Shown: positions 55,745-64,000, counted from the stretch's first letter. The stretch: DNA of 64,000 nucleotides from Enterococcus villorum (GCF_007990225.1 NZ_BJWF01000004.1:44138-108137); one strand, 5' to 3'. The notes: generated by a model from the letters alone, not told the origin. Program-made: numbers and translations.

Positions 55745-55843
55745 TTATTTCACACCACCTAAGCGACGGGGGCGGTTGGTGCGATTGGTGCGAAATAAGA
55801 ACCATTCCCTTAATTTCAAGTTTTTTGTTCTTATTTCATACAT
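55745..55843 (-). CDS. Very short basic ORF
   Basis: A 32-codon frame from ATG 55843 (MYEIRTKNLKLREWFLF and a tail rich in Arg/Asn/Pro) with GTGGAA upstream. Two tandem TTGGTGCGA copies encode the repeated RTN units near the end. A longer frame to 55945 overlaps the upstream gene. Weak support: it may be a real small protein or only repeated DNA. Confidence 0.3.
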   Translation of the reverse strand: MYEIRTKNLKLREWFLFRTNRTNRPRRLGGVK

Positions 55844-55865
55844 TTCCACTTTTCGGTATAAATGA

Positions 55866-56096
55866 TTATTGATCTTTTTTTCTTTCAAATCGTTGGTACG
55901 ACATTCGTTTGCGGTCAAGTTCATTTTGGATTTCTTCTGTGTCAATGTAAGTGTAAGTATCTAAAAAATCAGTTAAAGACGTGTACCAGTCGTCACCTAG
56001 GTTGTCTACTTCTTCTACATATTCCCTCAAAAATGTTTTGGGTACTGTGAGTACGTAATCCATTCCTATTAACAAGATTGATTCTGCTCCACACAT
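55866..56096 (-). CDS. Small acidic protein of unknown function
   Basis: Up to 76 residues; an internal ATG at residue 12 (MDYVLTVPKTFLREYVEEVD) is an alternative start with AATAGGA upstream. It is mostly helical and acidic with a basic C-terminus (RKRMSYQRFERKKDQ). It begins the leftward row of small genes that ends at the candidate toxin. I do not recognise it. Confidence 0.45.
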   Translation of the reverse strand: MCGAESILLIGMDYVLTVPKTFLREYVEEVDNLGDDWYTSLTDFLDTYTYIDTEEIQNELDRKRMSYQRFERKKDQ

Positions 56097-56265
56097 CAGA
56101 AACCTAGTAAAAGCAGATTTTATCGTTCATATGCATCTCTTAAAAGGAGAGATAGAAATGCTTACTCCCAACTAAAAAAAGAAAAAATTTAAACTCAGCG
56201 ATTAAAACACCCAAGATAATCTGTTATACTATTTACAGAAAATATAACTTTGGGAGTGCTAGTGG

Positions 56266-57003
56266 ATGAAAATCTATTACATTGAAGATAACTTGTTTCA
56301 TCAAGAACTGTTTAAAAAAGAACATGAGAAACATGAACTCCTGCAAAATATTGATGTCCATATCTTTCCATCGGATCAACTGGAAACCATTTATAAAGAA
56401 TTGGAATCGTATTCTTTTTCCTCTTCTGATTTTTTCATTGTTGATATTGATCTGAAAACACTCCATACTGGCATTGACTTTGCTAAAAAAATAAGGGCAT
56501 TCAATCCAGATTGTTTTATTATCTTTTTATCAAATGATAATACGCGGGGTGTTGAAATTATCAACCATCAAATTCGTCCCGATTGTTACTTAAGCAAAAT
56601 AAATTTAACCGAAGTCTTTACTACTATTGAACAAAAGCTGCTTTCTCATCTCAAAAATCAAAAACAATCGTCCACAATCATAGAATTGTCTGGCACTGGA
56701 AAAACATTTTTGGTGGACCCTGAGGAAATTAATTATATTGAAACTATTCCTGGCGCACGTTCTTGCTTAGAATTTTGTGGTGTGCATGAAAATTTTATCA
56801 TCCACGATAAAATGAAAAATATCAAACACAAATTTGAAAAATATAACTATTTTAATGATTTAAAAAGTTTTTCTATCAATCCCTTTAATATTAAAGAGAT
56901 TGATAAACAAACGATGGAAGTTATTTTTAAAAATAGGGAAACACTGCCTCTTAGCTCCACAAGTATCAAAAAATTATTAAGCTATATTACGCATCTAAAC
57001 TAA
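56266..57003 (+). CDS. LytTR-family response regulator (AgrA/FsrA/ComE-like)
   Basis: A 245-residue response regulator. The receiver domain shows YYIEDN (acidic pocket) and the phosphoacceptor in FFIVDIDL (about residue 64). The C-terminal LytTR DNA-binding domain contains FLVDPEEINYIETIPGARSC and LPLSSTSIKKLL. Such regulators bind direct repeats upstream of quorum-controlled genes. The kinase that should partner it is encoded convergently just downstream, which differs from the usual tandem operon. The WxL operon beyond is a possible target. Confidence 0.9.
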   Translation: MKIYYIEDNLFHQELFKKEHEKHELLQNIDVHIFPSDQLETIYKELESYSFSSSDFFIVDIDLKTLHTGIDFAKKIRAFNPDCFIIFLSNDNTRGVEIINHQIRPDCYLSKINLTEVFTTIEQKLLSHLKNQKQSSTIIELSGTGKTFLVDPEEINYIETIPGARSCLEFCGVHENFIIHDKMKNIKHKFEKYNYFNDLKSFSINPFNIKEIDKQTMEVIFKNRETLPLSSTSIKKLLSYITHLN

Positions 57004-57006
57004 TAA

Positions 57007-57051
57007 AAATACGCTTTAACCATTTTTTTATCTGGTTAAAGCGCATTTTTT
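57007..57051. terminator. Bidirectional terminator between regulator and kinase
   Basis: CGCTTTAACCA and TGGTTAAAGCG flank a T-rich loop and are bordered by A and T runs, so the hairpin can end both convergent transcripts. It fills the 50 bases between the two stop codons. Confidence 0.85.
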
Positions 57052-57053
57052 TA

Positions 57054-58292
57054 TCAAGTTTCGTAAATGATTAATTCCAGCTCAAACGTAGCAGAAGCTT
57101 TGACATAGGTGACTTGATAGTCAGCATTTGTGTATTTTTCAATAATTTTTGAGAAGTTGTAAAGACCCAAACCGCCACCTTTTTTAGAAGAATAACCTCT
57201 TTTTAACATTTCCTTTAAACTAACCCCATTCATTTTTGCGGGATTCCCTATCTTAAAATAAAACCGTTCTGAGGTCTGATCAATTAGGATATCTATCGAA
57301 GTGGTAACTTCAGAGTCATAGTGTTCGATCGCATTGTTCAATGCAATCGAAAATAGACGGATCAAATCAATATAGTCTAGTTTGATAGCTGTTACAGGAT
57401 TTAATACCGTGATTTTATAAGGATATTTTTTTCGATCAGCTTTTTCTATAAAATCATACAATAATCCTCGAATCGCTGAATCATTGATTTTTTTCACCGG
57501 GTCATGCCTAGCATCATCAATGATTTCTAATGAATATTTTTTAAGATGTTCCAACATGGAGAAAGATTCCCCGACTTCTTTGTTGGTCAAACTATATTCT
57601 AACGCTTCAATGTAATTCAAATAATCATGACGAAATTCATCAAGTTTAGCGTAATAAGTAGATGTTTCCTGTTTATCTTTCAAATAAGACTCTAAAAGCT
57701 GAAACTTTCTTTGATAAACAACAAAAACCACAAATAAAACGGTATAAAAAAGATGATAAAGCAACAAAATAATCGAGGTTAAAACATAATCTAAAGAATA
57801 AAAATTGAACGTGAAATGCATAACATATAAAATCCCCATTAAAATTGTCGAAAAAATGGTTAGTCCTTTCAACTTTTTCGTATATCCACTAAAGTAATCA
57901 AAAATGTGGTATTTTTTATCCAATAAACTCATATAATAAAACAGGTAAGTGGCAATCAATACTTCAAAAACAGCATACACAAAAATATTGAACATTCCTA
58001 AATACCGAGGAAGATCAAAAGTGAGAAAAAAAGAAAAACCATTGATACTCAACAAAAGGTTATTAAGCATCATACTGAGAAAAAAATTATTAACTAAAAG
58101 ATAGATAAAATAACACTGAACTCCATAAATAAGAAAGAAAAAGTACAAGGTATATCTTACAAAAATTAAATTAATAACAAATAGTAACAAATAGAAAATA
58201 GAAAAACGATGACGAGTTTTCCCTCTAAACAATACCCAGTTACAAATAATCAAATTTAAATAACCAACTATAATAAAACTAACAATACTCAT
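57054..58292 (-). CDS. AgrC/FsrC-like sensor histidine kinase
   Basis: A 412-residue kinase with six or seven N-terminal membrane segments (to about residue 195), a short coiled linker with the phospho-His region (KLDEFRHDYLNYIEAL), and a GHKL ATPase domain with ALNNAIEHY (N box) and KKGGGLGLYNFSKI (G box). This layout matches peptide-sensing kinases such as AgrC, FsrC and ComD. No agrB-like processing gene or agrD-like peptide gene is found in the surrounding 2 kb, so the signal is either made elsewhere or not of the Agr type. It is convergent with its presumed response regulator. Confidence 0.9.
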   Translation of the reverse strand: MSIVSFIIVGYLNLIICNWVLFRGKTRHRFSIFYLLLFVINLIFVRYTLYFFFLIYGVQCYFIYLLVNNFFLSMMLNNLLLSINGFSFFLTFDLPRYLGMFNIFVYAVFEVLIATYLFYYMSLLDKKYHIFDYFSGYTKKLKGLTIFSTILMGILYVMHFTFNFYSLDYVLTSIILLLYHLFYTVLFVVFVVYQRKFQLLESYLKDKQETSTYYAKLDEFRHDYLNYIEALEYSLTNKEVGESFSMLEHLKKYSLEIIDDARHDPVKKINDSAIRGLLYDFIEKADRKKYPYKITVLNPVTAIKLDYIDLIRLFSIALNNAIEHYDSEVTTSIDILIDQTSERFYFKIGNPAKMNGVSLKEMLKRGYSSKKGGGLGLYNFSKIIEKYTNADYQVTYVKASATFELELIIYET

Positions 58293-58332
58293 TACAGGCT
58301 ATCTCCACTCCCTTTACATGTATCATAGCAAA

Positions 58333-58368
58333 AAAGAAGGAAAAACAGTTGCTTGCTTTTCCTTCCTA
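58333..58368 (-). terminator. Terminator of the WxL operon
   Basis: GAAGGAAAA and TTTTCCTTC pair around an 11-base loop, followed on the minus strand by a T run, directly after the last WxL gene. Confidence 0.7.
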
Positions 58369-58372
58369 TTCA

Positions 58373-60112
58373 TTATGGTGCTTTGACAATGGTCCACTCT
58401 AATTCTGATTGATACTCACCAACATAAGCACCTGGATAAACAGTCAAATCAAAACGATGAGTGTCATCTTGTAATAATGCATAATCTGTCTCATTTTCTT
58501 TAGCAGTCGGTAATGTGATCGGTCCGTTATTAGTAAGAAGCTGGTTCTTAATACCATTTTGATAATACAACGAAGCTGGAAGTACTTTTTCATTATTGGC
58601 AAATGGTGTAATTTGTTGAACGGCCAGTGTCCAATTATGGTCTGTTGTCGTATCTTCTACTAACACATTGACTGCTTCTTGCGTCAGAGAATGCTCAGTT
58701 TTTCCAGCAATTGACAATGCTTGGAAAAGAATTTCTGAAACAATGTTTTTAAATCGAACGGTTCCAGGTTCCAAATCAAGCGTCACATTTTCTGGATTCG
58801 AAACAGCGCCTTCTGAATCCATTGCATACACTTCTACTTTATTCTCCCCTTGATGTAGACCATTTAGTGGGATCGAACGTGAAAATTCCGTCCATTCATT
58901 TTTCTGTTGGTTTGTTATCCCTTCTTGTAAGGGACCTTTTTGTCCATTCAAGCGATAATACAAACTAACCGTTTCACTATCCGCATCTTGCCAATGTCCA
59001 TTGATATTGAAAATTTGGGTAGCTGGTGTGACTTTAACCGTTTGATTTGCTATCTGATCAGAAAGCTTTAATTTTGGCGGAATATTGGTTTGAATCAAGG
59101 TAATATTCGCATCGTCATCAGCTAGTTGACCATTCTTGTCAGAAATTTTGATGTGCACCTGATTATCGCCAATTTTCCCTATGTCTGTCAAGTCGATCGG
59201 GATACTGAACGTATTATCTTCCTTAAAACTCCCATCTGGAATGCTTACATTCTTGCCATTAATCGTCAATTCAGGATGTAAGTCTTCAATTGCCCCATCC
59301 CAAGTACCTGTCAGGACTGTTTTGTAAGAATCAGCATCTTTCACTTCAATTTGTTTGTTTTTTGATGTTTCATCAAAAACAACGGATAATTGCTGGATAG
59401 TCGGCATTCTAACTGTTAAAAATGAATCCGCATTAAAATCACCGATACTACTGTCATAGACAGCCGTGTGCAAACTGAATTCTTTGTTATCCAGTGCAGC
59501 TGGGGTTACTGTTGATTGATAAGAAAGAACCACCTTGTCTCCTTGATTGATTAAAAGATTGTATAAAGCGTAGGTATCCTCATAATCACCATCATTGCTT
59601 TCAGAATTATCTACCGGGATTTCTGTCATACGTCCATCATAGGTTACCGTGTCTTCATAGTAAATCTTTCCTTCAAGATTAAAAAATAAGAGGATATTCC
59701 TAGGAATTTCTCTTGATGGATCAATAAATTTACCTTGATCTGTCATCCCTGTTTTTTTATTTGTAAAAGTAAATGTCGGTTCTCCTTTTAAAGCAAGTCC
59801 TTGCGTTTTATCCGGAAATAAAGTAATAATTGATGTTTGGTTAAACTCCTCTTCTAAGGGTATATCATCTAGTTTTTCCAAAGTCGTTGTAACTGTGATG
59901 GTGTCTCCGACAGCTGTGTAATGAGGCGAGCGGTCTTTATTATAAGTAAGTGTCGCTTTGACATGCCCGCCAAAAATCGTTGCTTCTGTTCGATCAGGAT
60001 AGGTTGTTGCTGAAACATTTACAGTAAAAGTCAGTAAAGCAAATAAAAGACTTACCAAAAACGCACCTATTACAGCTGATGGTTTCTTTTTTGTGCCCAC
60101 TAGCGTTTTCAC
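58373..60112 (-). CDS. Large WxL-like surface protein (CscC type)
   Basis: A 579-residue secreted protein with an N-terminal signal segment (VIGAFLVSLLFALLTFTVNV). The middle is rich in beta strands with Ig-like units (TYDGRMTEIPVDN, NQTVKVTPATQIFNINGHW). The C-terminal WxL-type region has NWTLAVQQITPF and ends with ELEWTIVKAP, where the second motif is WTI rather than W-x-L. Large CscC-like proteins act with small WxL and DUF916 proteins in cell-surface complexes bound non-covalently to peptidoglycan. It overlaps the DUF916 gene by four bases and ends the operon. Confidence 0.82.
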   Translation of the reverse strand: MKTLVGTKKKPSAVIGAFLVSLLFALLTFTVNVSATTYPDRTEATIFGGHVKATLTYNKDRSPHYTAVGDTITVTTTLEKLDDIPLEEEFNQTSIITLFPDKTQGLALKGEPTFTFTNKKTGMTDQGKFIDPSREIPRNILLFFNLEGKIYYEDTVTYDGRMTEIPVDNSESNDGDYEDTYALYNLLINQGDKVVLSYQSTVTPAALDNKEFSLHTAVYDSSIGDFNADSFLTVRMPTIQQLSVVFDETSKNKQIEVKDADSYKTVLTGTWDGAIEDLHPELTINGKNVSIPDGSFKEDNTFSIPIDLTDIGKIGDNQVHIKISDKNGQLADDDANITLIQTNIPPKLKLSDQIANQTVKVTPATQIFNINGHWQDADSETVSLYYRLNGQKGPLQEGITNQQKNEWTEFSRSIPLNGLHQGENKVEVYAMDSEGAVSNPENVTLDLEPGTVRFKNIVSEILFQALSIAGKTEHSLTQEAVNVLVEDTTTDHNWTLAVQQITPFANNEKVLPASLYYQNGIKNQLLTNNGPITLPTAKENETDYALLQDDTHRFDLTVYPGAYVGEYQSELEWTIVKAP

Positions 60113-61140
60113 CTACTTTTTTGTTTAAGTAATTTATAACTTAAGTATAGAATAATCAACACAAGCAAACTCCCCATGCCCATTACGATCATTAAGTATG
60201 AGTTGTCTGTTTTTTCAGTCACTGCTTCTTGATTGATTTTTTTTGCTTTGTCCGCTTTAATTGTAAAATCTGTCGTCAAATGCCAAGCTTTATTCGTATT
60301 TTCTTCTTTTGCGTCGATGGTTACTGTATAGTCTCCAGCTGCGATTTTTTGTTTTTCTAAACTAATCGGAAAATCAAAATTGGTGTTAGGTGCAATAGAT
60401 AAGTTATTTTTTTTCGTTTCATAAAGAATTTTTTCTGAGCCTTTTTTTGTGATTTTTGCATCAATCGTTGTCTTACTGATGATCGTGGGTTTTGGATTTT
60501 GGATATTCGCAAAAATGGTGGTATACGAATTTTGCAAACCTGGCTTTGCCGAACGCAATTTCAAGTCAGGTGCGACAGCATTGGTCTTATTTTGGAATTT
60601 TACACCAATCACATACGCATACTTGTTTCGAATGGCTGTACCCTCTAGTTTTTTGCTTTCGTTGTCTTTTTTGCTGATATGGATTCCTCCAATAATGATT
60701 CCAGAAAAAGACTTATCGGGCATCGCTACTTGAAAGGTGACATCTTTTTCTTCGCCAGCTTTTAATGTGACTTCTTGGTTTTTCGGTGACACTAACTGAT
60801 TAAGTACATATGTGGCTGAAGGATCTTTTTTTAACTCTGTTTGTCCATAATCAATGACCCCATTACTGTTGGTAGCCGCATTGTTGACATCAACCAAGTA
60901 GGTGGCTTCTTTTTGTCCATCGTTTGCCAAATGAATCGAAAAACTTTCTTGTTGCTTAGGTGACAATAGCAAATCAAAATAAGACAAGTTTTTATTTACT
61001 TGAAATTCAGGGATATTTGCACTTACACTGTACGCTGAATCGGTTGAATCAGCGTAGCTTGTAAAGGGAATAAAAAGTATGAGAACCTCTGCCAAGACAA
61101 TAAAAACTTGTTTCATTCCTAGCTTTTTATTCATCTGCAC
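60109..61140 (-). CDS. DUF916/DUF3324 WxL-partner membrane protein (CscA type)
   Basis: A 343-residue protein with a signal peptide (VFIVLAEVLILFIPFTSYAD), an extracellular DUF916 plus DUF3324 pair (PEFQVNKNLSYFDLLLSPKQ and MPDKSFSGIIIGGIHISKK) and one C-terminal membrane helix followed by a short basic tail. CscA-type proteins anchor WxL proteins to the cell surface. It overlaps both neighbours, so the whole cluster is translated as a unit. Confidence 0.9.
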   Translation of the reverse strand: MQMNKKLGMKQVFIVLAEVLILFIPFTSYADSTDSAYSVSANIPEFQVNKNLSYFDLLLSPKQQESFSIHLANDGQKEATYLVDVNNAATNSNGVIDYGQTELKKDPSATYVLNQLVSPKNQEVTLKAGEEKDVTFQVAMPDKSFSGIIIGGIHISKKDNESKKLEGTAIRNKYAYVIGVKFQNKTNAVAPDLKLRSAKPGLQNSYTTIFANIQNPKPTIISKTTIDAKITKKGSEKILYETKKNNLSIAPNTNFDFPISLEKQKIAAGDYTVTIDAKEENTNKAWHLTTDFTIKADKAKKINQEAVTEKTDNSYLMIVMGMGSLLVLIILYLSYKLLKQKSR

Positions 61141-61846
61141 TTGTTGGACCGGCCGTTAATGTCCAAGTAATCGTTGCCGTGTATTCTTTTGCTTGTGCTG
61201 AACCAGCAGGAACAGCTAATTGCACATTGGCATTATTACCTTCGTCACCTTCAAAGACATCTACCCATGTGCCTTGACCTGCTAAACTAGTTGCAGTCAT
61301 TACTGGTTTTGCTTCTGCGTTATCAAAAACAATCGCATTGTTTACTTCTGGTTTTGCGCTTATATTATCTGAACTTGTACGGGCGTCCCCATTTTTGAAA
61401 GATAAAACAGCCCCTTTTAGTTCACTCTGGTCTGATGCGGTAAATTTAGATGCAGCTGCTGTTAAGGTCCAACCTCCTTCTACCCCACGTTTATCAGTAA
61501 TTTGCACATGAGGAGTAGCATTTACTGCATGATAGACTTGACTGCCTGTTGCAATCTCTTTTGTACCAAATGTGATATTTGATACGTAGTCAATGGATAA
61601 TGGACCATTGTCGCCTGTACCATGATTGTCCGGATCATCTGGATCAACATCGTCGCTTGGATCTACATGATGATCTGGTTGGTCTGGATCAACTGGACCA
61701 TTGGGATCCGAGTTTCCACCTGTAAAAGTGATCTTTGCTGTTGAACTTGCGCCATCTCCTTGTTCATCCGCATTAACAAGAAGACCTCCTAAAATAGACG
61801 TTGAAAGTAAAGTAATTGTAGCAGTATAAATTAGTGATTTTTTCAT
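61127..61846 (-). CDS. WxL-domain cell-surface protein (CscB type)
   Basis: A 239-residue secreted WxL protein. The start at 61846 (MKKSLIYTATITLLSTSILG) is preferred because AGGAG lies nine bases upstream, within the longer frame. A Pro/Asp-rich linker (DPDQPDHHVDPSDDVDPDD) is followed by the WxL domain with GGWTLTAAASKF and ITWTLTAGP. It overlaps the DUF916 gene by 14 bases. The domain binds peptidoglycan non-covalently. It is a paralogue of the WxL protein encoded just upstream. Confidence 0.9.
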   Translation of the reverse strand: MKKSLIYTATITLLSTSILGGLLVNADEQGDGASSTAKITFTGGNSDPNGPVDPDQPDHHVDPSDDVDPDDPDNHGTGDNGPLSIDYVSNITFGTKEIATGSQVYHAVNATPHVQITDKRGVEGGWTLTAAASKFTASDQSELKGAVLSFKNGDARTSSDNISAKPEVNNAIVFDNAEAKPVMTATSLAGQGTWVDVFEGDEGNNANVQLAVPAGSAQAKEYTATITWTLTAGPTSADE

Positions 61847-61889
61847 TTTTCTTCTCCTCATAGATCATTTATTCAATGTATTAATCAAA

Positions 61890-62558
61890 CTACGCTGGTG
61901 CGTCTGTCAGTGTCCAAACAAGTGTTGCCGTGTAATCCCCTTGCATGTTTCCTGAAGGAACTTTCAAAGTGATGTCTTGTGTATTCATGTCATCAACACA
62001 AGTACCTAAACCAGTCATAGATGTAGCATCCATGATATTTTGGGCCTCATTTCCTACTATTACCGTGTTGGCTACGGGTTGAGCAGATTGATTATCCTGT
62101 GTTGATTTGGTGGTTCCAGCTGGAAACGTTAATTCTGCACCTTTCAATACTTGGTTGTTCGTTGTGACGAACCCTGGTTTTTCTGTATCATAATTTACTT
62201 GAAGATGCCAGCCAGCGCCTGATCCTCGCAAGTCAGAAACCTGTGCTTCCGTTCGCAATTTCGGTGTAGAAGCTCTATAGGTTTCAACTTTTCCTGAAAT
62301 GGTCTGCTCCCCAAAATTGATGTTTGAAATATAATCTACCCGAAGAATCCCAGTATTGCCTGTTGGGTCATTCGAATTGTCTGGTGTATCATCATTGTCA
62401 ATGGGTCCGATTGGATCAATTGGATCATCAGGATCTTGTTGTTTCAACCCAATTTTTGCGGTACTTTTTCCATTAGTATCATTGTCTGCATGTACAGACA
62501 CAGTCCCTCCCATAAGAATGGCACTATATAAAGCGGCTACTAAAACTGTTTTTTTCAT
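61890..62558 (-). CDS. WxL-domain cell-surface protein (CscB type), Trp-to-Cys variant
   Basis: A 222-residue secreted WxL protein with signal peptide, Asp/Pro-rich linker (DPDDPIDPIGPIDNDDTPDN), and the motifs GWHLQVNY and LVWTLTDAP. The conserved stretch that reads GTWVDVF in its paralogue is GTCVDDM here, so a Trp is replaced by Cys, giving an unpaired extracellular cysteine. It is the second gene of the cluster and overlaps the gene before it by 35 bases. Confidence 0.88.
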   Translation of the reverse strand: MKKTVLVAALYSAILMGGTVSVHADNDTNGKSTAKIGLKQQDPDDPIDPIGPIDNDDTPDNSNDPTGNTGILRVDYISNINFGEQTISGKVETYRASTPKLRTEAQVSDLRGSGAGWHLQVNYDTEKPGFVTTNNQVLKGAELTFPAGTTKSTQDNQSAQPVANTVIVGNEAQNIMDATSMTGLGTCVDDMNTQDITLKVPSGNMQGDYTATLVWTLTDAPA

Positions 62559-62877
62559 TTTGTTGTCTCCCTTTTTTATTCATCCAACTGAGGCACACTA
62601 AACTTCCTATGATAAGTAGCCAACCAGTTGTGATCATGCTTGGATTATTTCTTTCATTTGTTGCTGGATAACTCTCCTGTCCCTGATCGCTCTGAAGCTC
62701 TTGATTTGTTGTGTGTGTCTGGTTCTCTAAGTTACTTGGCGAAATATTCCCCTCAAATGTGATCCCTACACTACTTTTTTCCATCGAAGCAAAGGTCTGT
62801 TGCTCAAATCCTATTGTTACCTGAGAAAAAAGTAGAACTGTTATTACAAAAGGGCAATACTTTCTGATTTTTTTCAC
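62524..62877 (-). CDS. Small CscD-like surface protein with an atypical sorting motif
   Basis: About 117 residues from a GTG at 62877, chosen because GGGAGGAAGA lies just upstream; an upstream in-frame start at 62916 is possible. Signal peptide (KKIRKYCPFVITVLLFSQVT), a polar stretch, then SYPATNERN, a hydrophobic segment (SMITTGWLLIIGSLVCLSW) and a charged tail. This is the layout of an LPXTG protein, but the pentapeptide is YPATN rather than LPXTG. Small LPXTG proteins (CscD) are regular members of WxL clusters. The variant may be a poor sortase substrate and leave the protein membrane-bound. Confidence 0.75.
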   Translation of the reverse strand: MKKIRKYCPFVITVLLFSQVTIGFEQQTFASMEKSSVGITFEGNISPSNLENQTHTTNQELQSDQGQESYPATNERNNPSMITTGWLLIIGSLVCLSWMNKKGRQQNEKNSFSSRFI

Positions 62878-62916
62878 TCTTCTTCCTCCCATCTTCCTCT
62901 TGATCCGCCCTTTCAC

Positions 62917-63469
62917 ACTAAAAATCCAATCAATTAATAATTATTACAATCCAGATCAACGTTATTATAGCGAATTTTTTTTGTTCATTTTTTATATTGA
63001 AAGCGCTTATTTAAAAACTTATGTAATTTTATAAAATAAATCTTGCTTTTAGAATAATACACACGATCCCCTTCTACGCTTTCTCTCTAGTTGTTTTTCT
63101 CTAAAATGATTAATTGCACAAATGCTAGTTATGATGTATTCGCTATTTCGCTAAAATAGTCAAACTTTTATGATTTTTTAGTGAAGTTGTTAACAATATT
63201 TCTCATTTCGTTTCTAGTGTTATCAATTAACTTCACTTCTAATCACTTCCCATAACACACGAATCAATATTTCTATCTATCGTCCATATAAAAAGCTCTC
63301 TATATTCTTGAGTCATTTTCATTATTGCTCCATCCATTTGGTAGTGAACAATTACCTAAATCATTTTTGTGTCTTTAATCAGAAAAATTTGTCACAAATA
63401 TTTGGAAAATTTGTTTAGCCAATCAACTTGTTTGAAAAAAACATATATAGTTGAATTGTCTACAGATAT
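62917..63469 (-). promoter_or_regulatory. Promoter region of the WxL operon, with a cre-like site
   Basis: No gene is present. A -10 TATAAT lies at about 62968-62963 on the minus strand. TGAAAGCGCTTATT (62998-63011) on the plus strand matches the cre consensus at nearly all positions, suggesting carbon-catabolite control. A hairpin of about 58 bases (AGTGAAGTT..TAACTTCACT, 63180-63237) lies further upstream and could be an operator or part of a leader. I did not find a clear LytTR direct repeat. Confidence 0.45.
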
Positions 63470-63518
63470 AAAAAAAGAATCTCAAAACGCATTCTTTCAG
63501 CATTTCAAGATTCTTTGT
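63470..63518 (-). terminator. Terminator of the MucBP/LPXTG gene
   Basis: AAAGAATCT and AGATTCTTT pair around a long loop, with A and T runs outside. On the minus strand it follows the LPXTG gene by about 70 bases. Confidence 0.65.
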
Positions 63519-63585
63519 ACTATTTAAATATAATACGTATACCAACGAGCTCTATCCAGATGGCACCATCAACTTTTCTGATAGT

Positions 63586-64000
63586 CTATGATTTTTTTCT
63601 CAAAAGTAACCAGCCTGCAAAACTGATTAGCCCTAGTCCAAAAGCAATTGAAAGCCTGCTATTTTTTTCATTGGTTTTTGGTAAAATTTCACCTGTCGTA
63701 GCTTTTATAGAATTAGTCGCTACTTCTGTTTTATTTGTAACTAGTTCCGTTAATGGGTATCCTGTTTCTACAATATTTTTATTTAATATCTGTAAGGCGG
63801 GATGATTATATGCTTCATTATTTTCTTCTTTTAACACTGGCGTTTCATAAATTTTTTGACCTGTTGGATCCGTATAGGTTAATGTTTCTCCTTTAGATTT
63901 AGATAGCATCAAAATTTTAGTATAACTGTAAGTAACTATTTGAGTAGATTCTCCAAAAAATCCTATTGCATTTTCTGGTATTTTGGTTGTGTCTAGCGTA
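63586..64000 (-). CDS. C-terminal part of an LPXTG surface protein with MucBP repeats (partial)
   Basis: The frame is open from the window end and codes at least 137 residues to the stop at 63586. IPENAIGFFGESTQIVTYSY is the closing part of a MucBP repeat. Further on comes a linker and the sorting signal LPKTNE, a membrane segment (LSIAFGLGLISFAGWLLL) and RKKS. It is a sortase-anchored adhesin whose larger N-terminal part lies beyond the window. An internal TTG at 63912 could be mistaken for its start. The srtA enzyme at 46 kb is the likely anchoring enzyme. Confidence 0.85.
   Translation of the reverse strand, partial: TLDTTKIPENAIGFFGESTQIVTYSYTKILMLSKSKGETLTYTDPTGQKIYETPVLKEENNEAYNHPALQILNKNIVETGYPLTELVTNKTEVATNSIKATTGEILPKTNEKNSRLSIAFGLGLISFAGWLLLRKKS

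Noticed and set aside
62917..63469. LytTR direct repeats upstream of the WxL operon
   Set aside because: No convincing pair of repeats with the right spacing could be found by eye.

Overview
The window is about 64 kb of AT-rich DNA from a Gram-positive bacterium of the order Lactobacillales, most likely an Enterococcus. The case rests on gene content: an LtaS-type lipoteichoic acid synthase, a WxL/DUF916 cell-surface cluster, LPXTG-type proteins with a class A sortase, a LicT/BglP/BglA aryl-beta-glucoside operon with two RAT antiterminators, a heterodimeric EfrEF/LmrCD-type ABC exporter with its MarR regulator, and an Mga/AtxA-like regulator. I cannot name the species. The small Cas9 resembles the Streptococcus thermophilus CRISPR1 type rather than the roughly 1340-residue Cas9 usual in E. 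faecalis. No rRNA or tRNA gene is visible.

Layout. 0-6.9 kb: ltaS, a small secreted CxxC protein, an SOS-controlled Y-family polymerase with a YolD-like partner, and a Fic protein behind a HicB-like antitoxin remnant. 7-16 kb: a sugar-type ABC importer operon that also encodes an MBL-fold hydrolase and a 5'-nucleotidase-family phosphoesterase, then a GH1 glycosidase. 16.4-19 kb: a decayed patch with a lipoprotein gene, dispersed hairpin repeats, an IS3 orfA fragment, a YefM/YoeB module whose toxin looks frameshifted, and an ssb tail fossil. 19-25 kb: deoxynucleoside salvage genes, then the ABC exporter pair and its MarR regulator. 25.6-33.2 kb: a PTS catabolic operon (EIIC, DUF871/MupG-like hydrolase, amidohydrolase, DgaE-like lyase, DgaF-like aldolase, PfkB kinase) with a GntR regulator and the fossil of a second, divergent GntR gene.

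34-40.4 kb: a complete type II-A CRISPR-Cas locus read leftwards. A leader, a one-spacer array and a terminator precede cas9. A tracrRNA gene lies between cas9 and cas1, followed by cas1, cas2 and a long csn2. 40.4-51 kb: a formate/nitrite transporter, the bgl operon, sortase with a MazG-like hydrolase, an MFS transporter, nanE and a diacylglycerol-kinase-family lipid kinase. 51-54.8 kb: a VWA/LPXTG adhesin pseudogene broken by a stop codon and a frameshift, divergent from an Mga-like regulator. 54.8-56.1 kb: a plasmid-like island of very small genes with a candidate type I toxin-antitoxin locus and an RHH protein. 56.2-58.3 kb: a convergent LytTR response regulator and AgrC/FsrC-like kinase. 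58.3-64 kb: a Csc-type WxL operon and the end of a MucBP/LPXTG surface protein that runs off the window.

The most unusual items are the minimal CRISPR locus with its self-structured tracrRNA 5' end, the MupG-Dga catabolic operon whose exact substrate I cannot name, and the small-gene island with its 3'-overlapping antisense RNA. Boundaries of hairpins, RNAs and promoters were read by eye and may be off by a few bases.
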